A DNA stretch of 64,000 bases, from assembly GCA_020064725.1 (NCBI GenBank), contig JAGTWJ010000019.1, positions 4,340,001-4,404,000 of the forward strand, in the 5' to 3' direction. This document shows, piece after piece, positions 23,801 to 34,620 of this stretch. Below the pieces are notes generated by a model. The model was not told the DNA's origin and made no database searches. It saw only the letters and a list, made by a program, of their open reading frames with translations. Each line of letters starts with the position of its first letter. Positions within the stretch are counted from its first letter, which is position 1. This stretch comes from Drechslerella dactyloides (taxonomy: Eukaryota; Ascomycota; Orbiliomycetes; Orbiliales; Orbiliaceae). Made by a program: the position numbers and the translations under genes.

Positions 23801-23840
23801 CCCCGTAGCCGTCATCATAGCCTCTGCCGTTGCTGGCCAT
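17897..23840 (-). CDS. FKS1: 1,3-beta-glucan synthase catalytic subunit
   Basis: This integral plasma-membrane glycosyltransferase (GT48) polymerises UDP-glucose into beta-1,3-glucan and is the target of echinocandins. Exons are 23840-23680, 23605-18399, 18336-18113 and 18037-17897 (introns of 74, 62 and 75 nt), giving 1910 residues, the usual length for fungal FKS1. The first 100 residues are a Tyr/Gly/Asp/Gln-rich low-complexity tail. Next come the FKS1 domain-1 region (residues about 160-330), an N-terminal membrane block, the large cytosolic GT48 domain (AERRISFFAQSLSTP, ILGAREYIFSENIG, KGRDLGFGSI) and the C-terminal membrane block ending with FWLRPSKQIRPPI. Hot spot 1 reads FLALNIKDP at 676-684, with Asn680 where most fungi have Ser. 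The hot-spot-2 region reads HWVQRCIV from residue 1390. The gene is divergent from the GH72 gene. Confidence 0.97.
18038..18112 (-). other. FKS1: Stop-free 75-nt last intron of FKS1
   Basis: The donor is GTAAGTTT and the acceptor is CCTGCAG, with a length of 25 codons and no in-frame stop. Splicing joins LIVGPVI to GQQYLPDM. Retention would add a Cys/Trp-rich stretch to the C-terminal tail. Confidence 0.8.
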
Positions 23841-23877
23841 GACTCATGCGGGTGCTGCTCGAAGGCGGGGATTCGCC

Positions 23878-23965
23878 CTGTGATGGTGAAGAGGGGGTAT
23901 GTCAGTCGCGTGAGGCCACGAATTGTGAGGGCATTCGAGGCGAGGCGATTGTTGGTGGCTCTTAC
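23878..23965 (-). other. FKS1: Probable 5'-UTR intron of FKS1
   Basis: On the minus strand a GTAAGA donor at 23965, a GACTGAC branch-like motif and an ATCACAG acceptor at 23878 define an 88-nt intron, ending 37 nt before the ATG. All three splice signals are close to fungal consensus. This is inferred from sequence only. Confidence 0.6.
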
Positions 23966-26706
23966 CTCAATCCGGCGCTCGCGTGTCTGAGGGAAGGGTG
24001 TGATGTCAGACGCAAATACCACTACTATTAGGAATTAAGAGGACCTCGACGACGCTGAACGGATGCGATCGGACGGGGTGCTTGTGGGTCGGCAGTATGC
24101 GAACGCGATATTATACAGATGCTAAACGACGGGTACTGATGGTGCCTGCTGAGTCGGGGCGAAGCAAGGACGTTAGCATGAACGAAGCTCTGGCGGCGGC
24201 AAAGAGATTAAGGACACGCATGCAGGAAAAATGATAAGGATAGCTGGGCGGGAGAACGGCGATGGCTGGCCGGGCAGACCGCTCGCTCTGGAAAACGACG
24301 GAGAAAGATGCAAATTTGGATGCGGTGAGGTTGAGAGTCGACGCCCGGGCGAATCGCGGTGCGCATCGCTGGCGGCCCGCCGCGCGTTGTCGTCGATGTT
24401 TACAGCCAGGCCAAACGGGCGGCCGGTAAACAAACAGCGCCCATCGACTGCAACGCCGCCCGTAGACGAGGCAACACCACACAACCCGCGCCCGCAGCGA
24501 ATCAGGGGCCGGAACCCAAATCGCCAAAGCTGCCCGCCCAAAAGACAAAACTCAAACTCGCAGACGGTGGTACAAACACGGCTGGTCCAAGACGACGAAG
24601 GCGTTGTAGAGTTCGGAAAGCGGGTCGTGGTCGTCAGAAGTGGGATGGCATCGATGGGGCAAAAAGCAGGCAAGAAAGGACGTCGAGTGTAGATGGTCGA
24701 TATTACGATTACTGACGGGCAAAACTGGCAGCAGGAAAGGAAGAGGAGAGCAAGCAAGGAGCAGCAGAAAGGAGGATGACAGAACGGACGAGCGAGCGAA
24801 TGAGAGAAAGGAAGAAGAAAGAAAAGCCAGAAAGCCAGGGGGCAGGAGACCGTCCGTCAAGTCGGGAAAAGGAAAGAATGGCAGCGGCGGCAGAAGCAAA
24901 AGTGGGAAGTGGACAGAACTTCGATGTCCGCTGACGATGAGCAAGAGAGCGCGGGCCTGCAGCTGTCTCGAAACGACGCGGCGTCACAGCGGTAGACAGT
25001 TCAACGGCCCCGGACAGAGGAAAAACCCGACCAGCCTGCGCGGCGTCGGTCGTCAATGCGAACCCGCTGGACCAGGCCTTCGCCCGGGGCCAATGCGAAT
25101 GGGCATAGCCTGGTTTCTGCTCTCCGCCGGCCGGCTCCTATTTTCGTCGTCGCTCTGGCCTTTCGCGGTCCAATTTCTCCTCGCCATGGACACAATCCTC
25201 CACCATCGATCAATCAGTCAAAACGACCGGGCTGGGCGGATGGGCGCCACACGCCCGCCAGCTTCTCGCTGGAGAATGGCCCCGATGCCTGCCGACGCTG
25301 TTCGTACGCACGCCAAGGCGTGTGCAGCTGCGGGCGGGCTGGCTAACCAGTCTCCGTAGGCAGCTCGAGTGCAATCTTGGGAAGCGGCTCCGGAAAAGAA
25401 AGGACGCGCAGCAGCAAAGAAAGAAACTCTGTTCCCAAAAAAAGGGACACGCCGAAGCACCGGACGAGGAAACCACTGCATGCGTGTGCGGAAATAACAG
25501 AAATAACTGCCGTCGTGCTCTTTGACCAAAAAACAAGAAAAGAAACTAACCACCGAAGCAGCAAGCTGCATGCATGCAAGCAAGATAGCGAGATAGAGAG
25601 ACAGACAGACACAAGGTCGGACCAGAAACCGATGGTGGCCGAGGTCTGGTCTTGGAAAGGAAAAGATGGATGGAAGGATGGAAGGAAGTGTCGTGTCGTT
25701 GTTCGTACGCCGGACGCACGTCCGTCGTGGATGGATGATACGAACGACACACGCCTCAACCACGATAATTACAGCTGGCGTGTCCACCACAGCCAGAACA
25801 GAAAACTCTTGCCTGACTTGTGTACGACAGCGACGTTTTCTTTCTTTTTCCGGTGCACCGAAATGCCCTGTGCTCTCCGACGCTCGTGCATTTCGAGGAG
25901 ATTTGATGTGGGAAAAGCAAAAGCCAAGCTCGGGTGCAGCGGATGGAACTGGGCGGAATGCGAATATTTTCAGGGGCAGCCCGCAAGCCGCAACGAGCTG
26001 TGTTTCAGGCTCGCTTCCATTGCGACAGAACAGAACTGACAAGACTGACAAGACAGACAAGCAAATGCAAAGACGGAAGCACAATCACCTACCGGAATGA
26101 CAGAACACTCAAGAGACAAGCCAGGCAGACAGACAACGATGGAGCTGCTGCTGCTACTCGATATTGATGTATGGAATCGGCGCTCGACACAGCCGTACGC
26201 GCCTCTAAACACAAATACCGGAAGACGTCGAATCGGTGACAGGAATTGTAATGATCGGTATGCTGGGCGTAGCGTCGTTGTCGTTCGATAGTAGCGATTG
26301 ATGGGTGATGAAAGTTTTTTGAGGGCAGGAAAGCCGTGCGCGTGAGTTAAAGGAGTGGACGATAAGTTTCGAAAGAATTTATCGGGATGCTATGCGGCGA
26401 GAGCTTTGAATAGCAGCGGCAGCAGCAGAAGAAGCGGAGAGCAGGAAGCAGGAAGCAGTGGTATCCAGCTAGCTAGCTTGCTTGCTTGCTTTGCCTTCCG
26501 CGGTGGAGGTTGCGTGTGTATTATTATATCGAATGAAACCCCTTTCCTCCACGCTCCAGCGAAAAAGGGAGATTCAGGCAAGCGCAGGCAAGCAGGCCGG
26601 GAAGCAAGCTAGCGACTGCGAGGGCCACTTTTCTCCAGTCGTGCTACAAGCGAGTGTCGAAACAGGATCTGCGAGCGAGGGGCGTAAAAGCACAAAGAGC
26701 AAAATC

Positions 26707-26838
26707 AGAAGAAGAAGAAGCAGAAGAGAAGAAGAGAAGAAGCTCGGAGGGCTGTCCCGTATAACGAGGGGGGAACAAGGAAAGGAGAGTCCTGCAGGAG
26801 GGAGGAAGAAGTAGAAGAAGAAGAAGAGAAGAAGAGCG
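26707..26838. repeat. GAA/GAAGA purine tracts
   Basis: Two tracts of GAAGAAGAAG type lie at 26,707-26,742 and 26,801-26,838, separated by about 60 bp. In the FKS1 sense these are CTT/TCT runs of the kind found in fungal leaders and promoters. Confidence 0.8.
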
Positions 26839-26853
26839 AGCGAGTGAGAGCGA

Positions 26854-26896
26854 GTGTGTGTGTGTGGTGTGTGTGGTAAGTGGGCGTGTGTGTGAG
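26854..26896. repeat. (GT)n-rich microsatellite
   Basis: This is an imperfect GT-repeat run interrupted by GG and GTAAGTGGGC, immediately right of the purine tracts. Confidence 0.8.
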
Positions 26897-29800
26897 TGTA
26901 GGAGGTAAAGTGAGAGCGGACGACGAGCCTGCCGGTGGGCAACAATCACTGACGACACCCGCCGACTCGTCTCCTTCCATCGGCCCAATTCAAGCCATCG
27001 CCCCGTCCCTCGTCCAGAATCAGAGTCAGTCACTCGATCGAGCGAGCCAATGCCATCAATCAATCAAAAGTCAGGGTGAGCCCGAAGAGAGAAAGCAAGC
27101 CTCACGCCGCTCACCCCTCTCCAGCAACCTCCACCCGAGGAACCTTGCTCCCTCCCATACGAGCCCGCCGCGACAAAGCAGCTACTCCTTCCTGTCTGCT
27201 CTCGCACATCTCGCACAAGCAAGCTGACCGAATCCGCCCTCGCCATGCTTGTAAAACTGCGTCCGGGCAGGCAGGGCACTCGAACCAGGCCAGGGAAACC
27301 GATCTGAAACCCCCCCGTCACCGAGAAAGGGGAAAGCGCTGTGCGAAAGGATGCACAAATTTTTTCTCCCTCACACACATCACCCGATTCGATTTCGAAT
27401 CCAAGCACCCAAGCTCCAGCGAGCCCGGCACTAACTGCTTCCATGCGCACACCCAATTTCGATTTCACGCGTGGGAGAGAAGCCTGGCTGTGGCATGACT
27501 GGTTGACTGGCTGGCTGCTGGTTTGACAGAAGCTGCAGCTCAGTGAAGGTGCAGTGCATGCATGGCAGCAGGCTCAGATCGCTCGATCGCCGTATCGCCA
27601 GAAGCAGCCCGCTCGCCTGGCAATTCACCCACGCCTACATGAGATGATGACCTTCATTCGCACGTCTTTCGTGCAGACACGCAGCGCAAACACCACAGAA
27701 ACGAACCCTCCAAAGCCCGCTCCGGCCCGGCTACTAAAAATGAAACCAGCCCAGATGCAGATGCATCGAATCTGCAGGCAGACAGAAAGGTCCATCCTGC
27801 TCCTCAGAAGGCTGGTCGGAGCTTGTCCCCTGACGCTTGCTATGTGAACCGTTGGCCCCTATCCACTGGCCCTTGTTCCGCCACACGAGCCTGCGCCAGT
27901 GACAGCAGCTCCGTCTCTGCACCAGTCGGGAAACTCGACCAGAACGGGCTCGAGCGGCGAACGCCAGACTAGCCTGCCTGCCAGACTTGCGCAGCAGCTG
28001 CACGTACGATATGCATACGGGTTCACCGGATCTCTCGCGGCCAATCGATGGCCTCGGGGCAAGGCACCCCCAGCTGTCAACCGGCCGGTCAAAGGTGTTC
28101 GTTCGTCTGGACTTTCACCAATGTGGACACCATCGACAAAGTTCCCAGTTGTCCATCATGCAGCCTTCGCCACCTCATTAGATCCAGTGCCAGCGTTCGC
28201 GCCTGGAATCACCCGAAGACGCTGTCCATCCTGCCTGGCTTCTGCGCCGTCCGCATGCTCCGTCGTTTATCTGTGGGGTTGGTAGAGCAATAACGCGGCC
28301 GATTATCACCCTATACCCAGCTTCCGGACGGCACGAAATTAAAAAGATTTCATCATTCATCCGGATAGCTCCTCGCCCGCTCCATCCCACCTTACCTCAT
28401 CGAGGAATTCTGCCCATCCCAAGAGAGCAAGAGTCGAGGAATCGAACGATACGATGGCAATGTTGTAAAAATAGACCGGCGCTCACTCGCTCGCTCGCTC
28501 GCGACTACTCTGCACCAGGCGCGCGGCGGTGTGGCGTCACTGCGACGGATCGTGATATTCTTAGCCTGCCAGCTAGCAGCTGCCTCGAGGGCAAGCATGC
28601 CATGCCATGAATCGCCTTAATCCCCAACAACGTGCGTGATGCGTGCGAGCAACGTTCGGCTGGCGGATTAGCCAGTTACCCGAAAAAAACAGGTTTGGGA
28701 GATCCTGGAATGGCTGGGACGCGCATGGCCAGATTACCTGCTTCGAACCAAGTGCTTGCACATCCTACGCAGTACCGATATGACTACCACTATTCTAAAC
28801 CCCATTAACTTCCCTACCCGCTGGGCGTCCTCATGCCAGTCCACCTGCATTGTCGTGATCAGCCCAGCATGGACGTTACTTACATACGCTGAGGGACTCC
28901 CATGCTTGGTAATCGGATTTCAGGTATTGGGATGCCTAATCGAGGAATCAGGACATGAACCCATGAACACGTAGGGTGGTATCGCAGCCGTGTTCAACAT
29001 CATGGCCTAGTTGATTAGATATAGATATCTAGACGCGCTTCCGTCTTCCCGTCCGCCAGACATTGAACACAGGTATCGACGATGCAGCTGTGCAACGGTG
29101 GGCAAACGCTCGTTAAACGAGGTGCATGCCGACCAACCATTGTCGTGGTCACTCGACGTTGCAGCGGTGGCCAGACGGTGTGTATAGATAGCAGCTATCC
29201 AACAGTGCCATGAATCAGACAGATTAAAAATAACCATCAGCCGCTACCACACTTCCTGTAGACGGGACACCGCTCTACACGTATAGAGTAAGACCGGGCA
29301 ACGTTTTTGTGTCCTGCAGGCTTTAGACCATCTGTGGATTAATTAATATCGTACGTTGTCGTTTTGAGTAATATAGAATGTTCCGCACTAGTTGTGACAA
29401 TATATAGTCTTTGTATACGGTATGATGCAGTTCTTAATCTAGCAGCGTGGCAACGGCCTGTCGACTCTTGCTTGAAATGGTATTTTATCCGCTGCCCATC
29501 GAGGATATTTTGAGAACAAAGCATCACGAGGGGTATATTTGTGGATATTAAAGATCCAATCTGGCGCCACCGCGGCATACTATCGATAGAGGCGATCCTA
29601 GGAGCGGTGGAGCTCAGAACGTTCGATATTGTATAGATAGCATCATTACGTACGTCGATGGGGGGAACCTATCGGTGGACCGATGAATGCATACGAGCCC
29701 GCCAATGGACGCGGTGGGAAGAATTTTCCCAGATATTTTTTCTTGCCCATGTTCGGCCATCCACCCCTGCGCGACCGTCGAGCGTTTGACTTTTGGATAG

Positions 29801-30373
29801 CCTGTCGACAAATTTAAAACTCTAGTTGCGTTACCGGCTTGGACGCTTGTAGACGGTGGCGACTGGATTCGAGCGGGATTACCCCTGGGCGCCAGCGAAA
29901 CCGGTAAAACACTCTCCGCCGACTTCACGAATTGGCGACGCGGGCGCACGAAGACTCGCGCCAATTGCCTCATCGATAGATACATCGACCCGTATCCGTC
30001 GACACCAGCCTGCTTTTCGACACATGTAAAGATCAAACGCTGCATGATAGCGCCATTTTGCAAGTACGGAGTCGAGTCCCAGACTGGACTGGGCTGGACT
30101 TTGCGCTCCGGGCGAGCAAAACGCGGGTGTGCCGCCACCGACCCATGTTTCTGACCCCTCCCTTGCCATGCAAAACGTAGTCTAACGCTGCATGCGCAGG
30201 ACTGTTTGAGAGCGGCCAGCCAGTCAGCGGGCGCGAATCTCTCCGACGACGACAGCTTGGCCGGACTAGTCCCGATGCGGGAGGCTGCCCCTTTTCAATG
30301 TTGTCGAATCAGGGCGCCGGCGCGACGCAGCGACGTTTCTGCTTTGATTAAAATAGCAGACGACCGAGACGGT

Positions 30374-30397
30374 GAATGGATTGGATGGATTGGATGG
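30374..30397. repeat. GGATT/GGATG tandem repeat
   Basis: Tandem nine-bp units of the type GGATGGATT occur about 1.2 kb upstream of the GH72 gene. Confidence 0.75.
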
Positions 30398-30465
30398 ACA
30401 GGCTGACGGCCACGCTGAGCATTTCTCGCTCGTCACTTGTCACGTTGCGGAGACAGGGTGGCAGC

Positions 30466-30489
30466 TGCGATGCGATGCGATGCGATGCA
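30466..30489. repeat. (TGCGA)n pentanucleotide repeat
   Basis: Nearly five tandem copies of TGCGA occur in the GH72 upstream region. Confidence 0.8.
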
Positions 30490-30810
30490 GTCAGTTGGAT
30501 TGGGGGATGTATGTACATATGTCGTACGTCTTCCTTTCCTTCTGAGCCGGAGCAATCGAGAGACCAAATGTATTGCCGTCCTGGGCATGCACCGCATTAG
30601 TACGAGTTATTGGCCGAAATGCATTATTTGACGGGGGGAGGAGCGAGAAGGATGCATGGAAGCATGCCGAAAAGGGGCCCTGGCAACGTATACACTCCGC
30701 GCACGAGATTGCATGCCGCCGATTAAGAATGTCGATGGTTTGAAGGGCGACGCTGGGCGAACGAGCATCGCCACGGCCGCGTCGCCCAGCTCAGCAGGCG
30801 GCGACCCGGC

Positions 30811-30908
30811 GGCCCTCTTGGAGGCCCGGCGGGGGTCCTTGGACGTCCTTGGAGGGCCCTTGGAGGCCCTTGGATGGTTCCAGCATGGCTCTTGGAGGCA
30901 TCTTGGGC
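30811..30908. repeat. Imperfect CCTTGGAGGC minisatellite
   Basis: At least six degenerate copies of a CTTGGAGGC-centred unit, spaced 10-20 bp, lie about 650-740 bp upstream of the GH72 start. The stretch is GC-rich and has no gene-like frame. Confidence 0.65.
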
Positions 30909-31552
30909 GGTCGTTTCGGGGATGTTGGTGCTGCGTCTCTCATTTGCGGGCGGCCACACAGCCCCCCGCCAGCTTCCCCTTTTCCAGCGGCTCCGAGACA
31001 CTTAAACCGACGCTCTCTCGAACCCCCTTCCTCTCTCTCCTCTCTCGCTCCCCCCTTCAGGTTTGTTTCTAATACTCGGTATCATCTTTACTTTTGCCGT
31101 TGACGTTCGTTCGTTGGTGCAGAGGCCGGGATCGTTAGCCGTTTGCCAGCTGCCCGTTGCTGCAATTCGTTCGCTCGCTCGCTGCTGCGCTTTTAATGCT
31201 CTTTGGCCGTTGACATCTCCCCTTCTTCTTACTCCCCATATTCCCACGGTCCTCTATTTCCACCTCCACCTCCCCCCCATTCTTCTTCGTTTTCATTCTT
31301 CCTTACTCTCTTACTCTTCTTCTTACAATCTCTTCGTACACTCGTTTCACATCGTCGCTCTTCTCATTCTTACCCATCTTCTTCTTCCGGTCGTTGTGTT
31401 TTTCTTCCCCTGCTCGCCAACTTCAGCCACTCCTTCAGAAACCCATTGAACATCCTACGCTTCGCTTTCATCGGATTCACGATACTTGTAGATTTGCAGC
31501 CGTTGCGCGTCGTGCCCTTATTCACATATACAAACAAACACGCATACTCAAG

Positions 31553-33350
31553 ATGAAGTTCTCCGTCGCGTCTGCGGCAGTCGCTGCCCTGGGCCTGGCG
31601 AGCTCTGTTTCCGCCGCCAGCGTCCAACGACGTGAGGCCACCGATCCGATCGTGATCAAGGTACGTTGGGAACAGGATCCATGTCTCGAAGACCGTGTGC
31701 ACGCCCGTGCTACCATGGGCGACGGCCGAATTCATGCGCTGACGGAACGATGTTTCTTGAACACAGGGCGCCAAGATGTTCCACAAGAACTCCGGCGAAC
31801 AATTGTACGTGCACCCATAGTTCATCACTTCCACGCGATGCATGACGGCTAACTAGAGTGTCAACAGCTTCATGAAGGGTGTCGCCTACCAGACCGATCT
31901 CAGCAACGTCGACCCCAACGAGCTGAAGAATGGACAGCAGTTCGTCGACCCCCTGGCTGATGTCGACGGCTGCAAGCGTGACATCCCGCTGCTGCAGTCC
32001 TTGAACACCAACTTGATCCGTGTCTACGCCATCGACACGACCAAGTCGCACGATACCTGCATGAAGATGCTCGTTGAGGCGGGCATCTACGTCGTTGCCG
32101 ACCTGTCGGAGCCCGGCCTGTCGATCAACCGTGATGCCCCCTCCTGGGATGCGGACCTGTACAAGCGGTACACGTCCGTCATCGACGAGCTGCAGCAGTA
32201 CGACAACGTTATGGGCTTCTTCGCCGGTAACGAAGTCACCAACAACAAGACCAACGCGAACGCCTCACCGTTCGTCAAGGCTGCCGTCCGTGACATGAAG
32301 GCCTACATCAAGAGCAAGAACTACCGCCAGATCCCCGTCGGCTATGCCACCAACGATGACGAGGAGATCCGTGACCAGATCGTCAACTACTTTGACTGCG
32401 GTCCGGCCGAGGATGCTATCGACTTTTGGGGTTACAACATCTACTCGTGGTGCGGCCAGTCTTCCCTCCAGATCTCCGGCTGGGACAAGCGCACGGAGGA
32501 GTACAAGGACTTCAACGTCCCCGTCTTCTTCGCCGAGTACGGTTGCAACGAAGTCCAGCCCCGCAAGTTCTCTGAAGTCGCCGCTCTCTACGGCAACGTC
32601 ATGTCCCCCGTCTTCTCCGGTGGTATCGTCTACATGTACTTCGAGGAGGCCAACAACTACGGTCTCGTCCAAGTCGACAGCTCCGGCAAGGCTTCCAAGC
32701 TCGCCGACTACGGCTACCTCCAGACCGCTCTGGCCAAGGCTACCCCCAGCGCCGTTGCCATGAACGCCTACAAGCCCTCCAACACCGCCCGTGCCTGCCC
32801 TACTGTTGACGCCGTCTGGGCCGCCTCCACCAACCTCCCGCCTACCCCTGATGAGCAGCTTTGCCAGTGCGTCCGCACCCAGTTCGAGTGCGTCCCCGCT
32901 TCCGGCCTCCAGCAGAAGGACTACGCCGAGATCTTCGGCTACATCTGCGGCCAGCTCGGCGAGGGTGGCTGCGACGGTATCCACACCAACGGCACTCTCG
33001 GCCAATACGGTTCGTACAGCATGTGCGAGGCCGAGATCCGTCTCGGCTGGGCCCTGAACACCTACTACAACAAGCAGAACAAGGCCTCGGACTCCTGCAA
33101 CTTCAGCGGCCAGGCCGTTCTCCAGAAGACGTCGACGCTCAACTCCACTTGCTCCACGCAGGTCCAGGCCGCCGGTGGTGTCACCGGTAAGGCTCTCAGC
33201 GGCGGCCAGTCGAGCGGCAGCGGAGGCAGCGGCAGCGGCAGCAACGGTGACAAGAAGAACGCTGGTATGGCGCTCTCCGTTCCCTTCCTCGGCCTGAACT
33301 CGCTGGCGATCCTCGCCGCGTCGTTCCTGGCTGGTGTTGCCATGTTGTAG
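31553..33350 (+). CDS. GH72 1,3-beta-glucanosyltransferase (GAS/GEL family, GPI-anchored)
   Basis: This cell-surface enzyme cleaves a beta-1,3-glucan chain internally and transfers the new reducing end to another chain, so elongating wall glucan. Exons 31553-31660, 31767-31804 and 31868-33350 give 542 residues. An N-terminal signal peptide (about 1-21, ending VSAAS) is followed by the GH72 domain with acid/base Glu171 (AGNEVTNN) and nucleophile Glu272 (FFAEYGCNEV). Their spacing of 101 residues matches the family. A Cys-rich X8/CBM43 module follows (CQCVRTQFECV to about CNFSGQ), then a Ser/Gly linker and a hydrophobic C-terminus typical of GPI attachment. It therefore belongs to the CBM43-bearing GH72+ subgroup. 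It is divergent from FKS1, which makes its substrate. Which GEL/GAS paralogue it is cannot be settled here. Confidence 0.95.
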
Positions 33351-33367
33351 ACGTGACGTGACGTGAC
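33351..33367. repeat. (ACGTG)x3 directly after GH72 stop
   Basis: Three tandem ACGTG units begin at the base after the stop codon, so they lie in the 3'-UTR. Confidence 0.75.
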
Positions 33368-34620
33368 AGACGGACAGGGTCAAAAAGCATATTTCGGTGC
33401 GGGTATCTTTTTTAATCGATCATTGTGGCTTTTCTTTCTCTTTTTCACACATGGGAGGAAAGCGGGGGAAAATGTACGACGGGCACCACTTGGTTATGAA
33501 CTAGATATTGTCTTTTCTCTTTTCCTTTCTTTCTTTCAAAAGAGGAAATATTATATAGGTTAGGCCATTGGTGCGATTTTTTATCCTCGCGGCTGCCCTG
33601 CATATTCACACGATGCATGTTTGTAAGTAAGCGGTATGTGGGAAGGCAGCGTGGAGGCACCAGCGAGGGCTGTACGACTGCAGACGCTGTAGACGGGCAG
33701 CTTTGAGCACCGTGTCGGTTTCCCTTGTATATTTTCTCTCCATTGGAACGGCGTCGCCTTGCATGCATGTCAATGGTTTTTCTCTTTTTGCTTTACTAAC
33801 TTTTCCTTTTCTCGTCCTTCGTTTACCTTCTTCATTATCCATATTTTATTTGTCCTGCACTTGTATCTTCTTTTGTTTCCTTGTCTTTACTAGTTCTTTT
33901 CCTAGAGTTTAGTCATTGCATCTTTTACGTGATTGGTAAAAGAATCGTCTGGTATAGCGGAATTCCATGCATAGTCACAGAAACACCACCGTACAATGAG
34001 CCCCCGTAGTATATTATACTTAGATATAACCGTACGATCCTACGTAGGATCCTAGGATGTAGATGCTAGAATAGCAACAGACGATTGTAGTACAGTACTG
34101 TCAAGATCTCGATATCGTGCTCATGCCGTGCTTCCCTCCCGCCACGCACATCCGCGCGACAGCGCCGTGCCGGCTTGGCCCTTGGCCCCGATTGGCGACC
34201 ACGCGCTTGGACCAGCCAATCTCGCACCCGCCATCACCACATCTAAATCACCCTTCTCTCTTTCTTAATCCTTTCACGAGAGAGAGCGAGCGAAAAATTT
34301 AATTTTGCGCCGACACGACAACGTGCTTGCACAGCCCGCCTCTGCAATTTTAATTTCTTGACGAGACGGCCCCATACGGTAAATCTCCGCTCGACTCCAC
34401 CCTACCAACCCGCCGACATCCATCCACCCACAATTACGAAGTCGCAACTGGGCTGGCAGATTCGTACCAACCAGACTCGGCCGCCGGCGTCGCATCGCAT
34501 CGCATCGCGGCGGGTGTAATATAATTATTATCATACGCGCGTTCGATTGCTATATCGAACAACAAGTCAATACGGGATCGATCGGACGACGTTACCACGG
34601 AAGCTTAAAATAACGTAGCC
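33351..34620. other. Intergenic: GH72 3' flank and RSA3 5' flank
   Basis: The left part is T-rich 3' flank. Around 34,036-34,058 there are overlapping short palindromes (a GATCCTA arm and its complement, then ATCCTAGGAT). No gene-like frame is present. Confidence 0.65.

Larger units (their letters stand above)
23841..31552. promoter_or_regulatory. 7.7-kb gene-free region between divergent FKS1 and GH72 genes
   Basis: No open frame here has family features, although many are long because stops are rare in the purine-rich and GC-rich sequence. The FKS1 side is strongly purine-rich on the plus strand (24.6-26.9 kb), which is pyrimidine-rich in the FKS1 sense, like the leaders of highly expressed fungal genes. 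The GH72 side is pyrimidine-rich on the plus strand at about 31,014-31,440. Simple repeats lie at 26,707-26,896, 30,374-30,489 and 30,811-30,908. Promoters, 5'-UTR introns or non-coding RNAs of both genes may be here. Nothing more specific can be read. Confidence 0.6.

Noticed and set aside
24173..26100. Several long open frames on both strands (for example minus 25218-26084 and plus 24640-25359)
   Set aside because: Both strands are open at once, composition follows the purine-rich DNA, and no domain, splice pattern or conserved motif is visible.
31872..33350. Reading the GH72 gene as a single exon starting at 31872
   Set aside because: That start lacks the signal peptide. Two phase-consistent introns link it to the MKFSVASAAVAALG exon at 31553.
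34036..34058. A 16-bp perfect palindrome overlapping a 10-bp one
   Set aside because: About one 16-bp palindrome is expected by chance in 64 kb, and nothing around it suggests a site-specific element.
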